DNA of 64,000 nucleotides from positions 3,294,001-3,358,000 of the forward strand of contig NZ_JAGE01000001.1 in NCBI RefSeq assembly GCF_000526495.1, in the 5' to 3' direction. Source of the DNA: Ruminiclostridium josui JCM 17888 (GTDB lineage: Bacteria; Bacillota; Clostridia; Acetivibrionales; DSM-1351). The notes beneath the pieces are model-generated. The model was given only the letters and a program-made list of their open reading frames with translations, did not search any database and was not told where the DNA came from. Position numbers and translations under genes: made by a program. Positions within the stretch are counted from its first letter, which is position 1; each line of letters starts with the position of its first letter. Positions 26,019-35,665 of the stretch are shown piece by piece.

Positions 26019-28310
26019 TTAATAGGAGCTGACAGCGCACCAACATATTACCCTATAAAAGAATGTATCGAAAGCATAAAAACAGTCAAAAAACACCGAC
26101 TGCTTTTTTTATGCTTTGAGGGACTATCCTTCTGTCTAGCAGCAGCACTTATGGTAAGTTACAGCAGAAACTATATTAGCAAGCTACAGTGTATAACACC
26201 CAAGATATATACACCGGTAGCCGCAGGGCAGAACCAGTTCGGATCAGCCAGATGGATGACTGAAAAGGAAAAAACAAAAGCCTTTGATACAGCAGTTTTA
26301 AATCATAAAGATGAATTCTATATAGCTTTGTTAGAAGCTGGGAAAAAGGATAGGGCCATAATAAAAAAGCATGTTATTGACAAGGAAGATAAGCAGGAGC
26401 AAAAGAAGTTACATTTTCAATATATTAAATGGTTTGTGGAAAAGGTACTGCCAGAAGAAAAAAGGCATATACTCCGAGAAAAACTCAGACTATATTATGA
26501 TGAAATCCTTAGAAAGTACTTTCCGAGTATATGGGAAAGTATGCAGCATACAAAGAAGGTTAAGCCTACACTAAAAGAAAGATTCAGGAGATATGTAGAT
26601 GACAACCTGAAAAAATACTTCCCAAGTATATGGCAAATAAAAGAGCAGCGGAACATTGACAAGCTTGCCGATTTATTTGAATGTGAATTTGATGTTTCAA
26701 AAAAAGATTCAAAGGCTGATATAGAACCAAAAAGTATTGAAACCATTGCCCAGACCGATACTCAATGCTTCAGTTCTGGTGGAATGGTTATTGGAATGAA
26801 AAAGCTTCGTGGAGGAAAGGAACTCTTTTATTACATTGGCGATGATACACATTTACTAGGTATAGGAGCAACCCGTTCAGGTAAAAGTCGAACACTGGTA
26901 ATACAAAGTATATGTTTTTTAGCTCTAGCGGGAGAAAGTATGATTGTATCGGATTTAAAGGGAGAATTGAACCAGTATACAGGAACCTTCTTAAAAAGAC
27001 TTGGGTACAACGTTATAATCCTGGACTTCAAGAATCCCTTAAAAAGCGATAGGTACAATCTTCTACAGCCAATAATAGATGCAATAGATGAAGATAACAT
27101 ACCCAAGGCAACAGAATGTGTATGGGATTTAGTCGGTATCCTGGTTGGAGATGCGAAAGGCGAAAAAATATGGAACAACGGTGAAGCCTCAACAATAGCC
27201 TGTGCCATAATGTCGGTTGTATATGACAACAGAGAAGGGGAACGTAGAAAGTACCAGACATTGACCAATGTATATTACTTCATAGCTGAAATGTGCAAGC
27301 CAATTGGAAAGAATATTCCCATAGTGGAATACGTCAAAGAATTGCCGGACAATCATCCTGCCAAGCCGTTGGTAGCCATATCTGAAATAGCTCCTGAGAG
27401 AACAAGAGGAAGTTTTTATACTGCAGCACTTACTACACTGAAGCTCTTTACATCAAGTTACATAAATGCAATGACCATGGCAAGTGACTACAACCCAAAA
27501 GACCTCGGCAGAAAAAAGACAGCACTGTTTATGGTACTTCCAGATGAGCGAACAACATATTACAGCATTGCATCATTACTTGTTCTTCAGCATTACATAC
27601 AGTTGGTAAATGAAAGTGATGGCAGGGGAGGACGTCTTAAAAAAAGAGTAAACTTTATACTTGATGAATTTGGAAACTTTGCTGCTATACCTTCCTTTGA
27701 CACACTACTTACAGTTGGCGGAGGCAGAGGAATGAGATTCAACTTATTCCTTCAGGACTTTGCTCAGTTGGAAAGCAAGTACGATGAAAAGGTTGCTAAA
27801 ACAATAAAAGGAAATTGTCAGGTATGGGATTACTTGCAGACAAACTCTCCCGAAACTCTGAAAGAAATATCAGAAAAGCTTGGAAACTACACTGTATCAA
27901 CCTATTCACTATCCAGTCAAAGCAGTAAATACCAAACACCTTCATCATCCGCAAGTGTAAACCTGACAGGCAGAGCATTACTAATGACAAACGAAATAGC
28001 TCAAATTGACAGACCATATAGCCTAGTTACATCCAAGGAAAACCCGGCAATAATGTATTCCCCGGATTTGTCAAAATGGAACTTCAACACAATGCTTGGC
28101 CTTGGTAATAAGAAACACAATGAAAAGGTAAGAGATTACAGAGAAAAACAAAGAATTGAGAGAATGACCAAACAGGAAGCAGAAAAAATAGAGCTTTGGA
28201 GCGAGTGTTGGAAGTATTGGCAGAAACAATGCGAGGGGATGCAGCAACCACAGCAACAGCCAAATCTTTTAAGGAGAACAATTTCAAGGAGGGAGGATGA
28301 TTTTTATTAG
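25917..28310 (+). CDS. VirD4/TraG-type type IV coupling protein
   Basis: The protein is 797 aa. Two N-terminal transmembrane helices (about 10-35 and 58-78) are followed by a charged insert (about 120-265). The ATPase domain has Walker A GIGATRSGKSRTL (about 315-327), SDLKGEL and Walker B FILDEFGNFAAI (about 580). This hexameric motor brings relaxase-DNA to the mating channel. The insert holds an internal near-repeat (LRKYFPSIWESM and LKKYFPSIWQIK). The gene is intact, but the channel genes it would feed are absent. Confidence 0.9.
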   Translation: MHNRHLKVQYATVFFVFIILSVFCVFASMAFHMILIGADSAPTYYPIKECIESIKTVKKHRLLFLCFEGLSFCLAAALMVSYSRNYISKLQCITPKIYTPVAAGQNQFGSARWMTEKEKTKAFDTAVLNHKDEFYIALLEAGKKDRAIIKKHVIDKEDKQEQKKLHFQYIKWFVEKVLPEEKRHILREKLRLYYDEILRKYFPSIWESMQHTKKVKPTLKERFRRYVDDNLKKYFPSIWQIKEQRNIDKLADLFECEFDVSKKDSKADIEPKSIETIAQTDTQCFSSGGMVIGMKKLRGGKELFYYIGDDTHLLGIGATRSGKSRTLVIQSICFLALAGESMIVSDLKGELNQYTGTFLKRLGYNVIILDFKNPLKSDRYNLLQPIIDAIDEDNIPKATECVWDLVGILVGDAKGEKIWNNGEASTIACAIMSVVYDNREGERRKYQTLTNVYYFIAEMCKPIGKNIPIVEYVKELPDNHPAKPLVAISEIAPERTRGSFYTAALTTLKLFTSSYINAMTMASDYNPKDLGRKKTALFMVLPDERTTYYSIASLLVLQHYIQLVNESDGRGGRLKKRVNFILDEFGNFAAIPSFDTLLTVGGGRGMRFNLFLQDFAQLESKYDEKVAKTIKGNCQVWDYLQTNSPETLKEISEKLGNYTVSTYSLSSQSSKYQTPSSSASVNLTGRALLMTNEIAQIDRPYSLVTSKENPAIMYSPDLSKWNFNTMLGLGNKKHNEKVRDYREKQRIERMTKQEAEKIELWSECWKYWQKQCEGMQQPQQQPNLLRRTISRREDDFY

Positions 28311-28348
28311 TAAAAATTAAATGCGATGATAAAGTAAAACCTAGAAAG

Positions 28349-28377
28349 TTGACAAGTCATAACGAAAAATATATAAT
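28349..28377 (+). promoter_or_regulatory. Consensus sigma-A promoter
   Basis: TTGACA (28349-28354), exactly 17 bp, then TATAAT (28372-28377). It should drive the secreted-protein gene at 28509 after a leader of about 125 nt. Confidence 0.8.
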
Positions 28378-28508
28378 ATGTAAATAAAAGGTAATATATA
28401 CAAATTATGGTAAGAAAGGGAGTGCGAATACGGAGGTGCAACATCCTTCACAGCTTTGTATATAATATCCTTACTAAAAAATAATTTAATAAGGAGTTGT
28501 ATGTATTT

Positions 28509-29039
28509 ATGAAAAAAGGATTAGTTTTTCTTATTTTAATTGTAACTATTTTAGCTACGTTTAGTACTTCGGTTTTTGCGTATACTCCAGCAATAAGAAC
28601 AAGTGATGGACAAACTTTAGAAGCAGAGCCAAATGATTATGATGAAGATGCAACAATACTTTGGAGAACATCTACTGGTCCTTATCTATGTCTTGGTACA
28701 ATAAGATATATTGAAGATACTGATAATTATGTATTTCAAAGTCCTACAACGCAAACAAGAACTTTAAAACTTCAAAATAATTCATCCTTAAGAGTCACTG
28801 ATGCATATACTTACTTATCAATCTATGATATAACTGCTAATAATGTTGTATCTGAACAACATGTTGAATATACTGGTGGGGGTGAAGCAGCACTAGTTCC
28901 ATTCCAAGCTATTGCGGGCCACGATTATATAATAACTGTTGCACTTGAAGGACCTGTTAATGCTATACAAGCTAGGTTAGATTATCTTGCAACGATAAAT
29001 GGTGGTAAAGGCTATACATATGTTGTTTTCGTAAATTAA
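28509..29039 (+). CDS. Secreted PPC-like beta-sandwich protein
   Basis: The protein is 176 aa. ATG 28509 begins MKKGLVFLILIVTILATF, a signal peptide cleaved after SVFA; AAGGAG lies 12 nt upstream, and an upstream TTG is less likely. The mature part (EAEPNDYDEDATIL, GTIRYIEDTDNYVFQSP and a final IAGHDYIITVALEGP) matches the pattern of bacterial pre-peptidase C-terminal (PPC) domains. These are usually attached to enzymes; here the domain stands alone. It may bind polymer or partner proteins outside the cell. Confidence 0.6.
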   Translation: MKKGLVFLILIVTILATFSTSVFAYTPAIRTSDGQTLEAEPNDYDEDATILWRTSTGPYLCLGTIRYIEDTDNYVFQSPTTQTRTLKLQNNSSLRVTDAYTYLSIYDITANNVVSEQHVEYTGGGEAALVPFQAIAGHDYIITVALEGPVNAIQARLDYLATINGGKGYTYVVFVN

Positions 29040-29137
29040 TTTAACATATGAGGACAATTATAATAAAGGTACCCACTTACTATTGTTAATTAAAAAATTA
29101 AGAAAAGAGAATTACTTTAAATAAAGCACTACAAATA

Positions 29138-29175
29138 GGGGTATGGGCAGATTTTTGCAAAAATCGTACGCTAAG
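29138..29175 (+). repeat. Tn3 terminal inverted repeat, left
   Basis: The repeat is 38 bp, beginning GGGGTATGGGCAG and ending GTACGCTAAG, the typical Tn3-family end. A partial second copy of the inner end (TGTACGCTAAG) lies at 29206-29216, overlapping the tnpA stop region, and an inverted CCATACCCCTT follows the repeat. Confidence 0.95.
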
Positions 29176-29211
29176 CTTCCATACCCCTTAAATTCTGATC
29201 AAATTTGTACG

Positions 29212-32196
29212 CTAAGGAATATTCAAATTGCTTGGTTCATTTAGTGACCGTAAGTTGGTCAATGATGTAATGTTTTTCATGTTAAAGGTGTATTCGCCCA
29301 AGAAATTTATATGCTCCCAGTCCAAAGGAGATATATAATTAAGCAGCTCTTCCTTCAGGGCATTTTTCTCCTTCAGATATTCTATAGCTTTTTCAAGATA
29401 CACTGTATTCCATACGCTTATAGCATTGATGATTATGTTCAGGGCACTTGCCCTTTGCAGTTGGTCTTTCAGTGCCTTTTCATGCAGTTCACCACGTTTG
29501 CCAAAGAATATAGCTCTAGCCAATGCATTTGTGGCTTCACCTTTGTTAAGTCCTTTCTGAATTCTTCGGCGTAAAGCTTCGTTGGATATGTAATCGAGGA
29601 TGAATATTGTCTTTTCTATTTTGCCCATTTCTTTCAGGGCAGCAGCCAGTTTATTTTGTCTTGCATATGAACCAATCTTACTCATTATGAGAGAACCTGA
29701 CACTTTACCTTCCCGGATGGAATGGGCAAGTCTCAGTACATCATCAAAGTTTTCCTGAATAAGTTTTTTATTTATCTTGGATTTCAAAAGCTTTTCTATT
29801 TTAGGAAATTCCGAAGGCTGATTAAACGTAAATAAATCCAAATCTGATAAATCCCTGAGCCTTGGGGCAAACCTGAATCCAAGCAAATGACATAATCCAA
29901 ATATCTGGTCGCTATACCCGGCAGTATCGGTGTAATGCTCCTGTATTTCCAGATCTGTTTCATGGTGCAGTAGCCCATCTACGAAATGAATGGCATCCCT
30001 TGTGTTTGTATTAACAACCTGAGCATAAAAAGATGAAAACTGGTCACTAACCCATCTGTAAATAGTTGCTCCTTTGCCTGAGCCATAGTGCGGATTATGA
30101 ACAGAATTCAAGGCATTTACACCGATAGGTACACGCATACCGTCACTTGATGAAGTTTTTCCTTCTCCCCAATAGGTCGGCAATAACAATGAGTGATGGA
30201 AGTTTATAAGGGTGGCCTGAGCCTTATTAAAGGCATCATCATACATTCGCCATTCAACAGTATTGGCCATTTGATAATATGTGATACCAGGTGTGGCTTC
30301 TGCCATTTTTACAAGACCGACATTTGTGCCCATTGCCATAAGTGTAGCCATGACAATAGGTTTTTCTTCTTCCTTGGGTTTTTTGCCAGTGGACGTATGT
30401 ACAAACTGTTCATCAAAATTAGTCCAGTTCGCTACTTCAAGCAATAAATCCGTAAGCTTTATTTTTGGTAGCATACTGTAAAGGAGCTGACTGAAAGCTT
30501 TTGCTTCATCAGGAGTATCCTTTTCAAGCCTTTTTACATGAATCTCACCATTTTCAATAGTTATACCATCCAAGCCTTCAATGCTTTTGGATACATATTG
30601 CAGCCTTTCATTCAGTGATTGCATTCTTTCCTGAATGTATTCATCAAATGAAGTACTAACATCTAACCTTGTCCCTGCATCACGAGCCGACTCCCATTCG
30701 TTTCTTGAAAACAGGTAATCTTCGAAGTGCTTATACTGACGGCTGCCAACAACAGATATGTCACCGGAACGTATGCAGTTCCTCAATTCTGTAAGTGCAG
30801 CCAATTCATAATACTGTCTGTTAATTGAACCGTCCGGCTGAAATACATGTTTTGTCCATCTGTTTGGAATAAAGGATATTGGTGCATCCGATGGAATAGT
30901 TCTCTTTTTTGCTTTGTTCATATCTTTTATGATATTTAATCCATCAACCAGTGGTTTGGTTGATTTACTGGACTTAAATTCTAAGCTACTCAAAAGTGTT
31001 GGGGTATATTTTCTGAGATAATTAAATCTGGTAGTCAATAAATCAAGATAGTCATAATCCATAGGCCGAGCCAGCTTATCGGCTTCCTCAGCAGATGAAA
31101 TGAGCTTGTCCCACGGCATGACAGCAACCTCAATAGTCTGAAATAGGTCTAGACCTTCATTCCTTGCTTTTACAAGTGCTTTAACTAAGCTTGCATAATA
31201 CACCACTTTTTCATTTAAGGCCTTGCCATTCTGAACCTGCATTTCCTGCTGAATTTTTCTGCCATTGGATAGCAAACTGTTCATTTGCCTATCATGTATC
31301 TCTATTGCTTGGTCTACTAAATCTTGACTTAAATCAAGTAAGAATATGGCAAGTATAGCATACCTTTTTGATGCATCAAACTTTTTAAAAGCGTATGGTT
31401 CATATCTTGCCCCAAGCCTTGATAATTGTCTGAGCCTGTTTTGATGTATACCTGATGTATGGATAGAAAGATTCAGACAACGGACATATTCGAGCCTTTC
31501 TATTACTTTGATAAAGGTTTCAGGGGAGTGGTTGCCGGGTATTTCCTTGAGCCATGCCAAACGAGTAATACCATTTTCAACCTTTGTATTAAGCATTCCA
31601 TCTAATCGTCTTTTTTGTTCATCATCAAGACAGTCATTTACAATTTTATATATCTTAGCTTCTGCTTTATTTCTTACATCCCAAACGATTCTTTCAACAG
31701 TAGTTATTGCCGGAATTATGATCTTCTTATTTCTCAGTTCATCAAGTGCCGTTCTAATGAGATACATTGAATTGCCATTTTCCATGGCATAGGGGATAAG
31801 GCTCTAAGCTATACCACGATAATCTATTACAGAAAAGCTTTTATAGCCATATTCCTGACGGATTTCTTCAAGATGCTCACGTTTGGTTGGATCTCTTTGA
31901 GCATATAAAAAGAAATCATCAGGACTTGCATCAATCTGTCTAGCAATATATTCAAGAACATTGTATGGGATACTGTCAATTTCGGTTAAAGGCCATCCCG
32001 GATAGCGAAGTACACTTAACTGTACTGCAAAGCCAAGCCTATTGTGGCTTCTCCTGTGACGGTTTATGATTCCAATGTCATGCTGAGAAAACGAATAGTA
32101 TGCTGCCATTTCTCTTGCATTCAGATCAGCCGGTATTTGTTTTAGTTCCTGACGTTGTTCCTCTGTTAATAATTCTCTACTTTTTAAGTACCCCAT
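29212..32196 (-). pseudogene. tnpA: Tn3-family transposase TnpA with an in-frame amber stop
   Basis: The full frame is 994 codons, a normal Tn3 length. Codons 1-130 (DUF4158 domain) end at TAG (31804-31806), and the same frame continues SLIPYAMENGNSMYLIRTAL without any shift. The DDE core is visible downstream: SSSDGMRVPIG, HYTDTAGYSD and the Glu region LNKGEATNALARA with NAISVWNTVYL. A ribosome binding site (AGGGGAA) precedes ATG 32196, 20 bp after tnpI. A single nonsense change makes it a recent pseudogene unless the codon is suppressed. Confidence 0.9.
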
Positions 32197-32216
32197 AAAT
32201 TATTCCCCTATAATTT

Positions 32217-33071
32217 CTATAGTTTCTCCATTTTCTCCTGAAGCTTCTTTTTATCAGGATTCGTATACAGTAAAGTAGTATGAATGTTAGAGTGCCCGGC
32301 CTGATTTGCAACTTCATGTGGAAGCATACCTTTTTCTAAAGCATTGGTACAGAAGAAATGTCTTAACTGGTGCGGAGTGATTATATCACTATACTTTTGA
32401 AATATCCTATTGACCGTTGTTCTGTCCAATTTTTTGTTTTTCTTGCTGACAAAAAGGTAATCGGAGTTCTGTGATGATTTAATATTATCCCTGTCTTTCA
32501 AATACCCTCTAATTGCATTTATAACCTTGGTATTAAGTATTACAGTCCTTTGCTTATCACCTTTGCCATTTCTGATAACACACTCTTTTCCGGATAAATC
32601 AAAATCATCCATCCTGATATTAAGAGCTTCCGAAATTCTCATGCCGGTATAAGCTATAAGAACCATCAATGCATAATTACGGGTGTTCCTGCTTTCAAGT
32701 ACAGTCTGTAAAAAATGTTTTACTTCCAATTCAGTTACCTTAGTCGGTGAAGCATATTGAAGCTGCACTTTTATTTTATCACTGTTATCAATAGCAATAT
32801 CATCCTGATAGTTATTGGCAATAAGAAATAGGTTATATTTCAACAGACTGCTTAGTTTATGATTAATGGTTTTGGCATCATTTCTACGGATATTTTGAAG
32901 ATAGCTTTTATACTCCATTACATTCTGATGGAGCAGTATTGTAAACTCCTTTGAGAAGGATTCCTCAAACCATTTGAAATAGTCTCTTATATCTGATATG
33001 TAGCCTTTTATTGTATTGATACTTTTCCCTTCATTGGTAAGGTATTGCATAAATTCATCCAAAATTTTCAC
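32217..33071 (-). CDS. tnpI: TnpI-type tyrosine recombinase (cointegrate resolution)
   Basis: This 284-aa protein has a GTG start (the ribosome binding site is weak). The N-terminal SAM-like domain covers about 1-105. Catalytic residues are Arg in YTGMRISEAL (about 150), Lys in NGKGDKQRTVIL (about 180), HQLRHFF (about 235-241), AGHSN and Tyr in TTLLYTN (about 270). All are present. It would resolve Tn3 cointegrates at an internal site. The gene lies immediately upstream of tnpA on the same strand, as in Tn4430-like transposons. Confidence 0.85.
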   Translation of the reverse strand: MKILDEFMQYLTNEGKSINTIKGYISDIRDYFKWFEESFSKEFTILLHQNVMEYKSYLQNIRRNDAKTINHKLSSLLKYNLFLIANNYQDDIAIDNSDKIKVQLQYASPTKVTELEVKHFLQTVLESRNTRNYALMVLIAYTGMRISEALNIRMDDFDLSGKECVIRNGKGDKQRTVILNTKVINAIRGYLKDRDNIKSSQNSDYLFVSKKNKKLDRTTVNRIFQKYSDIITPHQLRHFFCTNALEKGMLPHEVANQAGHSNIHTTLLYTNPDKKKLQEKMEKL

Positions 33072-33098
33072 CTGTCTCTTATTCTTAAAATATTTATT

Positions 33099-33236
33099 GG
33101 TGAAGAATTCACCGATTTTTATAAACAGGCAGTGGGAGCATCCGTGTCACCAAGGGCAACGTAAATAGCGCAAAAGGCTATTGTCATTAACTGTGAATAA
33201 TAAGCTACTTTTCACTACATGACACAAATGCTCCCA
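33099..33236. other. Inverted-repeat region upstream of tnpI
   Basis: GGTGAA/TTCACC (33099-33113) is present, and a 17-bp inverted pair TGGGAGCATccGTGTCA (33133-33149) and its complement (33220-33236; two central mismatches) flanks about 70 bp. It lies in the tnpI leader and may be regulatory or a terminator for the gene at 33243. Confidence 0.4.
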
Positions 33237-33242
33237 TTACCC

Positions 33243-33674
33243 CTATTTATTTTCATTTACTAATTTACTTATAACTTCTGTGGACAGTCTTGTCAGATAT
33301 GAAACATGAGTCTCATTTTCAGATAAAAAATCGAATAATATTTTTATTTTAGTATTTAAATCAAAATCTAATATAAGAGGATACCATTCATACCTATAAT
33401 TTGGGTTCATTTTCTTTACCTTATAAAGCCATGTTTTTAAAGTAGGTTCTGGAACATGAAATAATTTACTTACAGTATCAGTATTTCCACACAGCATACA
33501 TATAAGTGTTAAATTTTCTTTTGCCTTTTTTGTATATTTGTTATGAGAAGTCCCAAATGCGAAGAATTTCTCAGATACACTATTTGGTTCCCAAGGCATC
33601 CGCTCTTCTTGAAATTTCTTTTCAAGTGATTGGTAAATTTCAGTATAATCAGTTTTGTCATTTAACATCTCCAT
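33243..33674 (-). CDS. Transposon-encoded hypothetical protein with HTH-like segment
   Basis: This 143-aa protein has GGGAGG 12 nt before ATG. Residues about 60-90 (LICMLCGNTDTVSKLFHVPE followed by PTLKTWLYKVKK) look like a helix-turn-helix of transposase type. The flanks are acidic and helical. It lies between tnpI and the repeat array at 33722, so it may regulate tnpI or assist recombination. No named family recognised. Confidence 0.5.
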   Translation of the reverse strand: MEMLNDKTDYTEIYQSLEKKFQEERMPWEPNSVSEKFFAFGTSHNKYTKKAKENLTLICMLCGNTDTVSKLFHVPEPTLKTWLYKVKKMNPNYRYEWYPLILDFDLNTKIKILFDFLSENETHVSYLTRLSTEVISKLVNENK

Positions 33675-33721
33675 GACATTAATCCTCCCTGGTAATTCTA
33701 TTCACATAATAATGAGTTAAG

Positions 33722-33829
33722 TTGTGTTGCATCAGTATTTTTGTTAATTGCATAAATTGTGTTGCATAATATAAGGATATACTACCATTTTTTGATTAAC
33801 TATGCAATACAATTTATATTGTGTTGTAT
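33722..33829. other. Candidate internal resolution site for TnpI
   Basis: An 11-bp motif recurs four times. TTGTGTTGCAT occurs at 33722-33732 and 33757-33767 as direct repeats. A core follows of ATGCAATACAA (33802-33812), 6-bp spacer TTTATA, and TTGTGTTGTAT (33819-33829) as inverted repeats. A two-arm inverted core plus two accessory direct repeats is the architecture described for Tn4430-type sites. It also overlaps the promoter region of the gene at 33243. Confidence 0.7.
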
Positions 33830-33903
33830 TAGATGTCTTTATAGAATTGGAGGTACAAATCCTCATGTACAGAGCACACGCCTGAAATTTCTAAAAAAAA
33901 GAC

Positions 33904-34290
33904 TCATACATGTTTATTAAAAAGTTTACTTTTTCGAAATAGAAATGTTGTAATAAGAAAATAAATAAAAGTTATAGACATGACTATAACAGAAACTAAT
34001 ATTTTTATCGTAATAGAGTAAAAATCCAGGAAATTGAGCGATAGTATGAATCCACCGACAAGTACAAATGCAATAGATATTACTTTTATTTTTTGATTGG
34101 ACACAAATATATAAATAATATGTGTAAGCAACCATAACGAAATGAAATACGAAGGTAAAAAAAGTGCTATGGCAGTAAAATCAGTAAATAAAGGATTTGC
34201 CATATCATCAGTATGGTAGTATGGTTTAAACTCTATCATTCCTGTAATTGATAGAGCCAATGTAATTATTGTCCAAATCAAATAAATCAT
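33904..34290 (-). CDS. Four-helix membrane protein
   Basis: This 128-aa protein starts at ATG 34290 behind GAGGAAG; a GTG seven codons earlier lacks a site. Hydrophobic segments lie at about 3-20, 38-62, 68-88 and 94-120. It has no motif. It lies downstream of a secreted DUF6973-like protein on the same strand, separated by a strong terminator. It could be an immunity or accessory protein of the passenger region, which is inference only. Confidence 0.55.
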   Translation of the reverse strand: MIYLIWTIITLALSITGMIEFKPYYHTDDMANPLFTDFTAIALFLPSYFISLWLLTHIIYIFVSNQKIKVISIAFVLVGGFILSLNFLDFYSITIKILVSVIVMSITFIYFLITTFLFRKSKLFNKHV

Positions 34291-34313
34291 ATATCTTCCT
34301 CGCTTATTCACGT

Positions 34314-34358
34314 AGTATAAAAAGTAACATGGTTTTGAACCATGTTACTTTTTATACT
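34314..34358. terminator. 21-bp perfect-stem terminator
   Basis: Bases 34314-34334 and 34338-34358 are perfectly complementary around a 3-nt loop, with A- and T-rich edges able to act on either strand. It ends the secreted-protein gene at 34372. Confidence 0.9.
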
Positions 34359-34371
34359 TAACTTAATAATT

Positions 34372-35352
34372 TTAATAATAAGCTTGCAAATTCCACAAAT
34401 TTCTTTTCTGTGTATCTCCAACTGAACTTTCACTTTTTATAATAGCACCATCTGCAATTGCTTTGTCAAAAGCACCCTTATAGTTACTAGCACTAAAATT
34501 AAAAGTGTAATATCTGCCTTCAAAGTTGTTAGTTAAATCCATGATATTACTTGCATCCATGAAACCACTAAAGAAACTGTAACCTGCTTTACAATATCTA
34601 ACTATTGTCTCTTTCATAATAGGAATGTAATTAACAGTATCTGAAAAAGCCCATACTGAAGAATTTTCACTAGAATACCCGTCACTTATATAGCTTTGAT
34701 ATTGAGAATCATAATAGTTTGTCATCGGTTCTAGTAAAAGTAATCCCCATTCATGATTAACAGTTCCTATGTAGGTAGGGTTCATTCCGAGAGAACTATT
34801 AAAAGTAGATATAAAATTCCATGTAAAATGTCTATATGCATCTTGAAGCATAACATCATTTGGATATTGAGATGCTGCAATACTTCTAGCACTATTGGCA
34901 GTTGTTATACCCAAAGCATATATTTGAGATGCAGTCATCCCTTCATCATCATCTAAAATCCCCTCAATAAAGTTTCCTTCTCTTAATTTCGCTTTATTTG
35001 AATCATATGAAGATGAGGCAGCTGCTGTGTTAAATGATGGCTGAGGATCGGAAATATTTTTATTACTTGTATTAAAAATAGATTCAATCCTTGATGCTTT
35101 CTCTAAAGCCGCCTTTCTCTCAGATTCAGTTGATTTGTGGCTTTTTCGATAGTTTTCTTGAATATCACTGATTTTTTTGTTTATTTCATCTTTGCTTAAA
35201 GGCTTTTCATATGAAAAGTTTTGTGAACTAATGGAAATTTGATTTTGATGCATTTTAATAATATCCGATTCTCTGTCAGCAGCAAATGTTACTGTTGATA
35301 AAAAACTAAATATGAGAGTTACCGTAAGTAATGCAGATATCTTTTTTTTCAT
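34372..35352 (-). CDS. Secreted DUF6973-like protein
   Basis: This 326-aa protein has a signal peptide at residues 1-24 (VTFAA). A Ser/Lys-rich linker runs to about 118. The C-terminal domain contains DVMLQDAYRHFTWNFIST (about 165-182) and NHEWGLL (about 199-205). The paired His in a DAxRH..W and NHEW context suggests a metal-dependent helical enzyme such as a lipase or toxin. The match to DUF6973 is by these motifs only. AAGGAG precedes the ATG. It is a passenger of the Tn3 transposon. Confidence 0.55.
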   Translation of the reverse strand: MKKKISALLTVTLIFSFLSTVTFAADRESDIIKMHQNQISISSQNFSYEKPLSKDEINKKISDIQENYRKSHKSTESERKAALEKASRIESIFNTSNKNISDPQPSFNTAAASSSYDSNKAKLREGNFIEGILDDDEGMTASQIYALGITTANSARSIAASQYPNDVMLQDAYRHFTWNFISTFNSSLGMNPTYIGTVNHEWGLLLLEPMTNYYDSQYQSYISDGYSSENSSVWAFSDTVNYIPIMKETIVRYCKAGYSFFSGFMDASNIMDLTNNFEGRYYTFNFSASNYKGAFDKAIADGAIIKSESSVGDTQKRNLWNLQAYY

Positions 35353-35627
35353 ATAAAAATTTTCTCCTTGCTTGATTGTAAATTAAATTTCTCAACTAGT
35401 TAAGTTATTAACATGATACCATAATTGTAAATAACTGTAAATAAAATTGACTATATTTATTCAATTATGTTGTATTACCTTTATAGTGATAGTAGATTTT
35501 ATAGTAAAGTGGTTTTGATCATACTATATTTTTAAAATGGAAGCTTACTTGCCAGTGATAACAAGATGCTACACAAGAAACTCACTTCTTAACTTACAAA
35601 AATAAAATGATTTTCTATATAGATACC

Positions 35628-35665
35628 CTTAGCGTACGATTTTTGCAAAAATCTGCCTATACCCC
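35628..35665 (-). repeat. Tn3 terminal inverted repeat, right
   Basis: This 38-bp complement of 29138-29175 has one difference (GGGGTATAGG versus GGGGTATGGG). The orientation is that of a transposon outer end. Confidence 0.95.

Larger units (their letters stand above)
29138..35665. mobile_element. Tn3-family transposon (TnpI subgroup), 6.5 kb
   Basis: The element is bounded by 38-bp terminal inverted repeats. It carries tnpA (with an amber stop) and a TnpI-type tyrosine recombinase rather than a serine resolvase, as in Tn4430/Tn5401. An internal resolution site with that architecture is present, with passenger genes at 33243, 33904 and 34372. The 5-bp flanks (AAATA left, ATTAA right) do not match, so the expected target duplication is absent. 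Confidence 0.9.

Noticed and set aside
31804-31806. TAG as pyrrolysine
   Set aside because: No pyl genes are in the window and Tn3 transposases have no such residue; a nonsense mutation is simpler.
33700-33835. Repeats near the Tn3 passenger as a CRISPR array
   Set aside because: The motifs are only 11 bp with unequal spacing and partly inverted; they fit a recombinase site.
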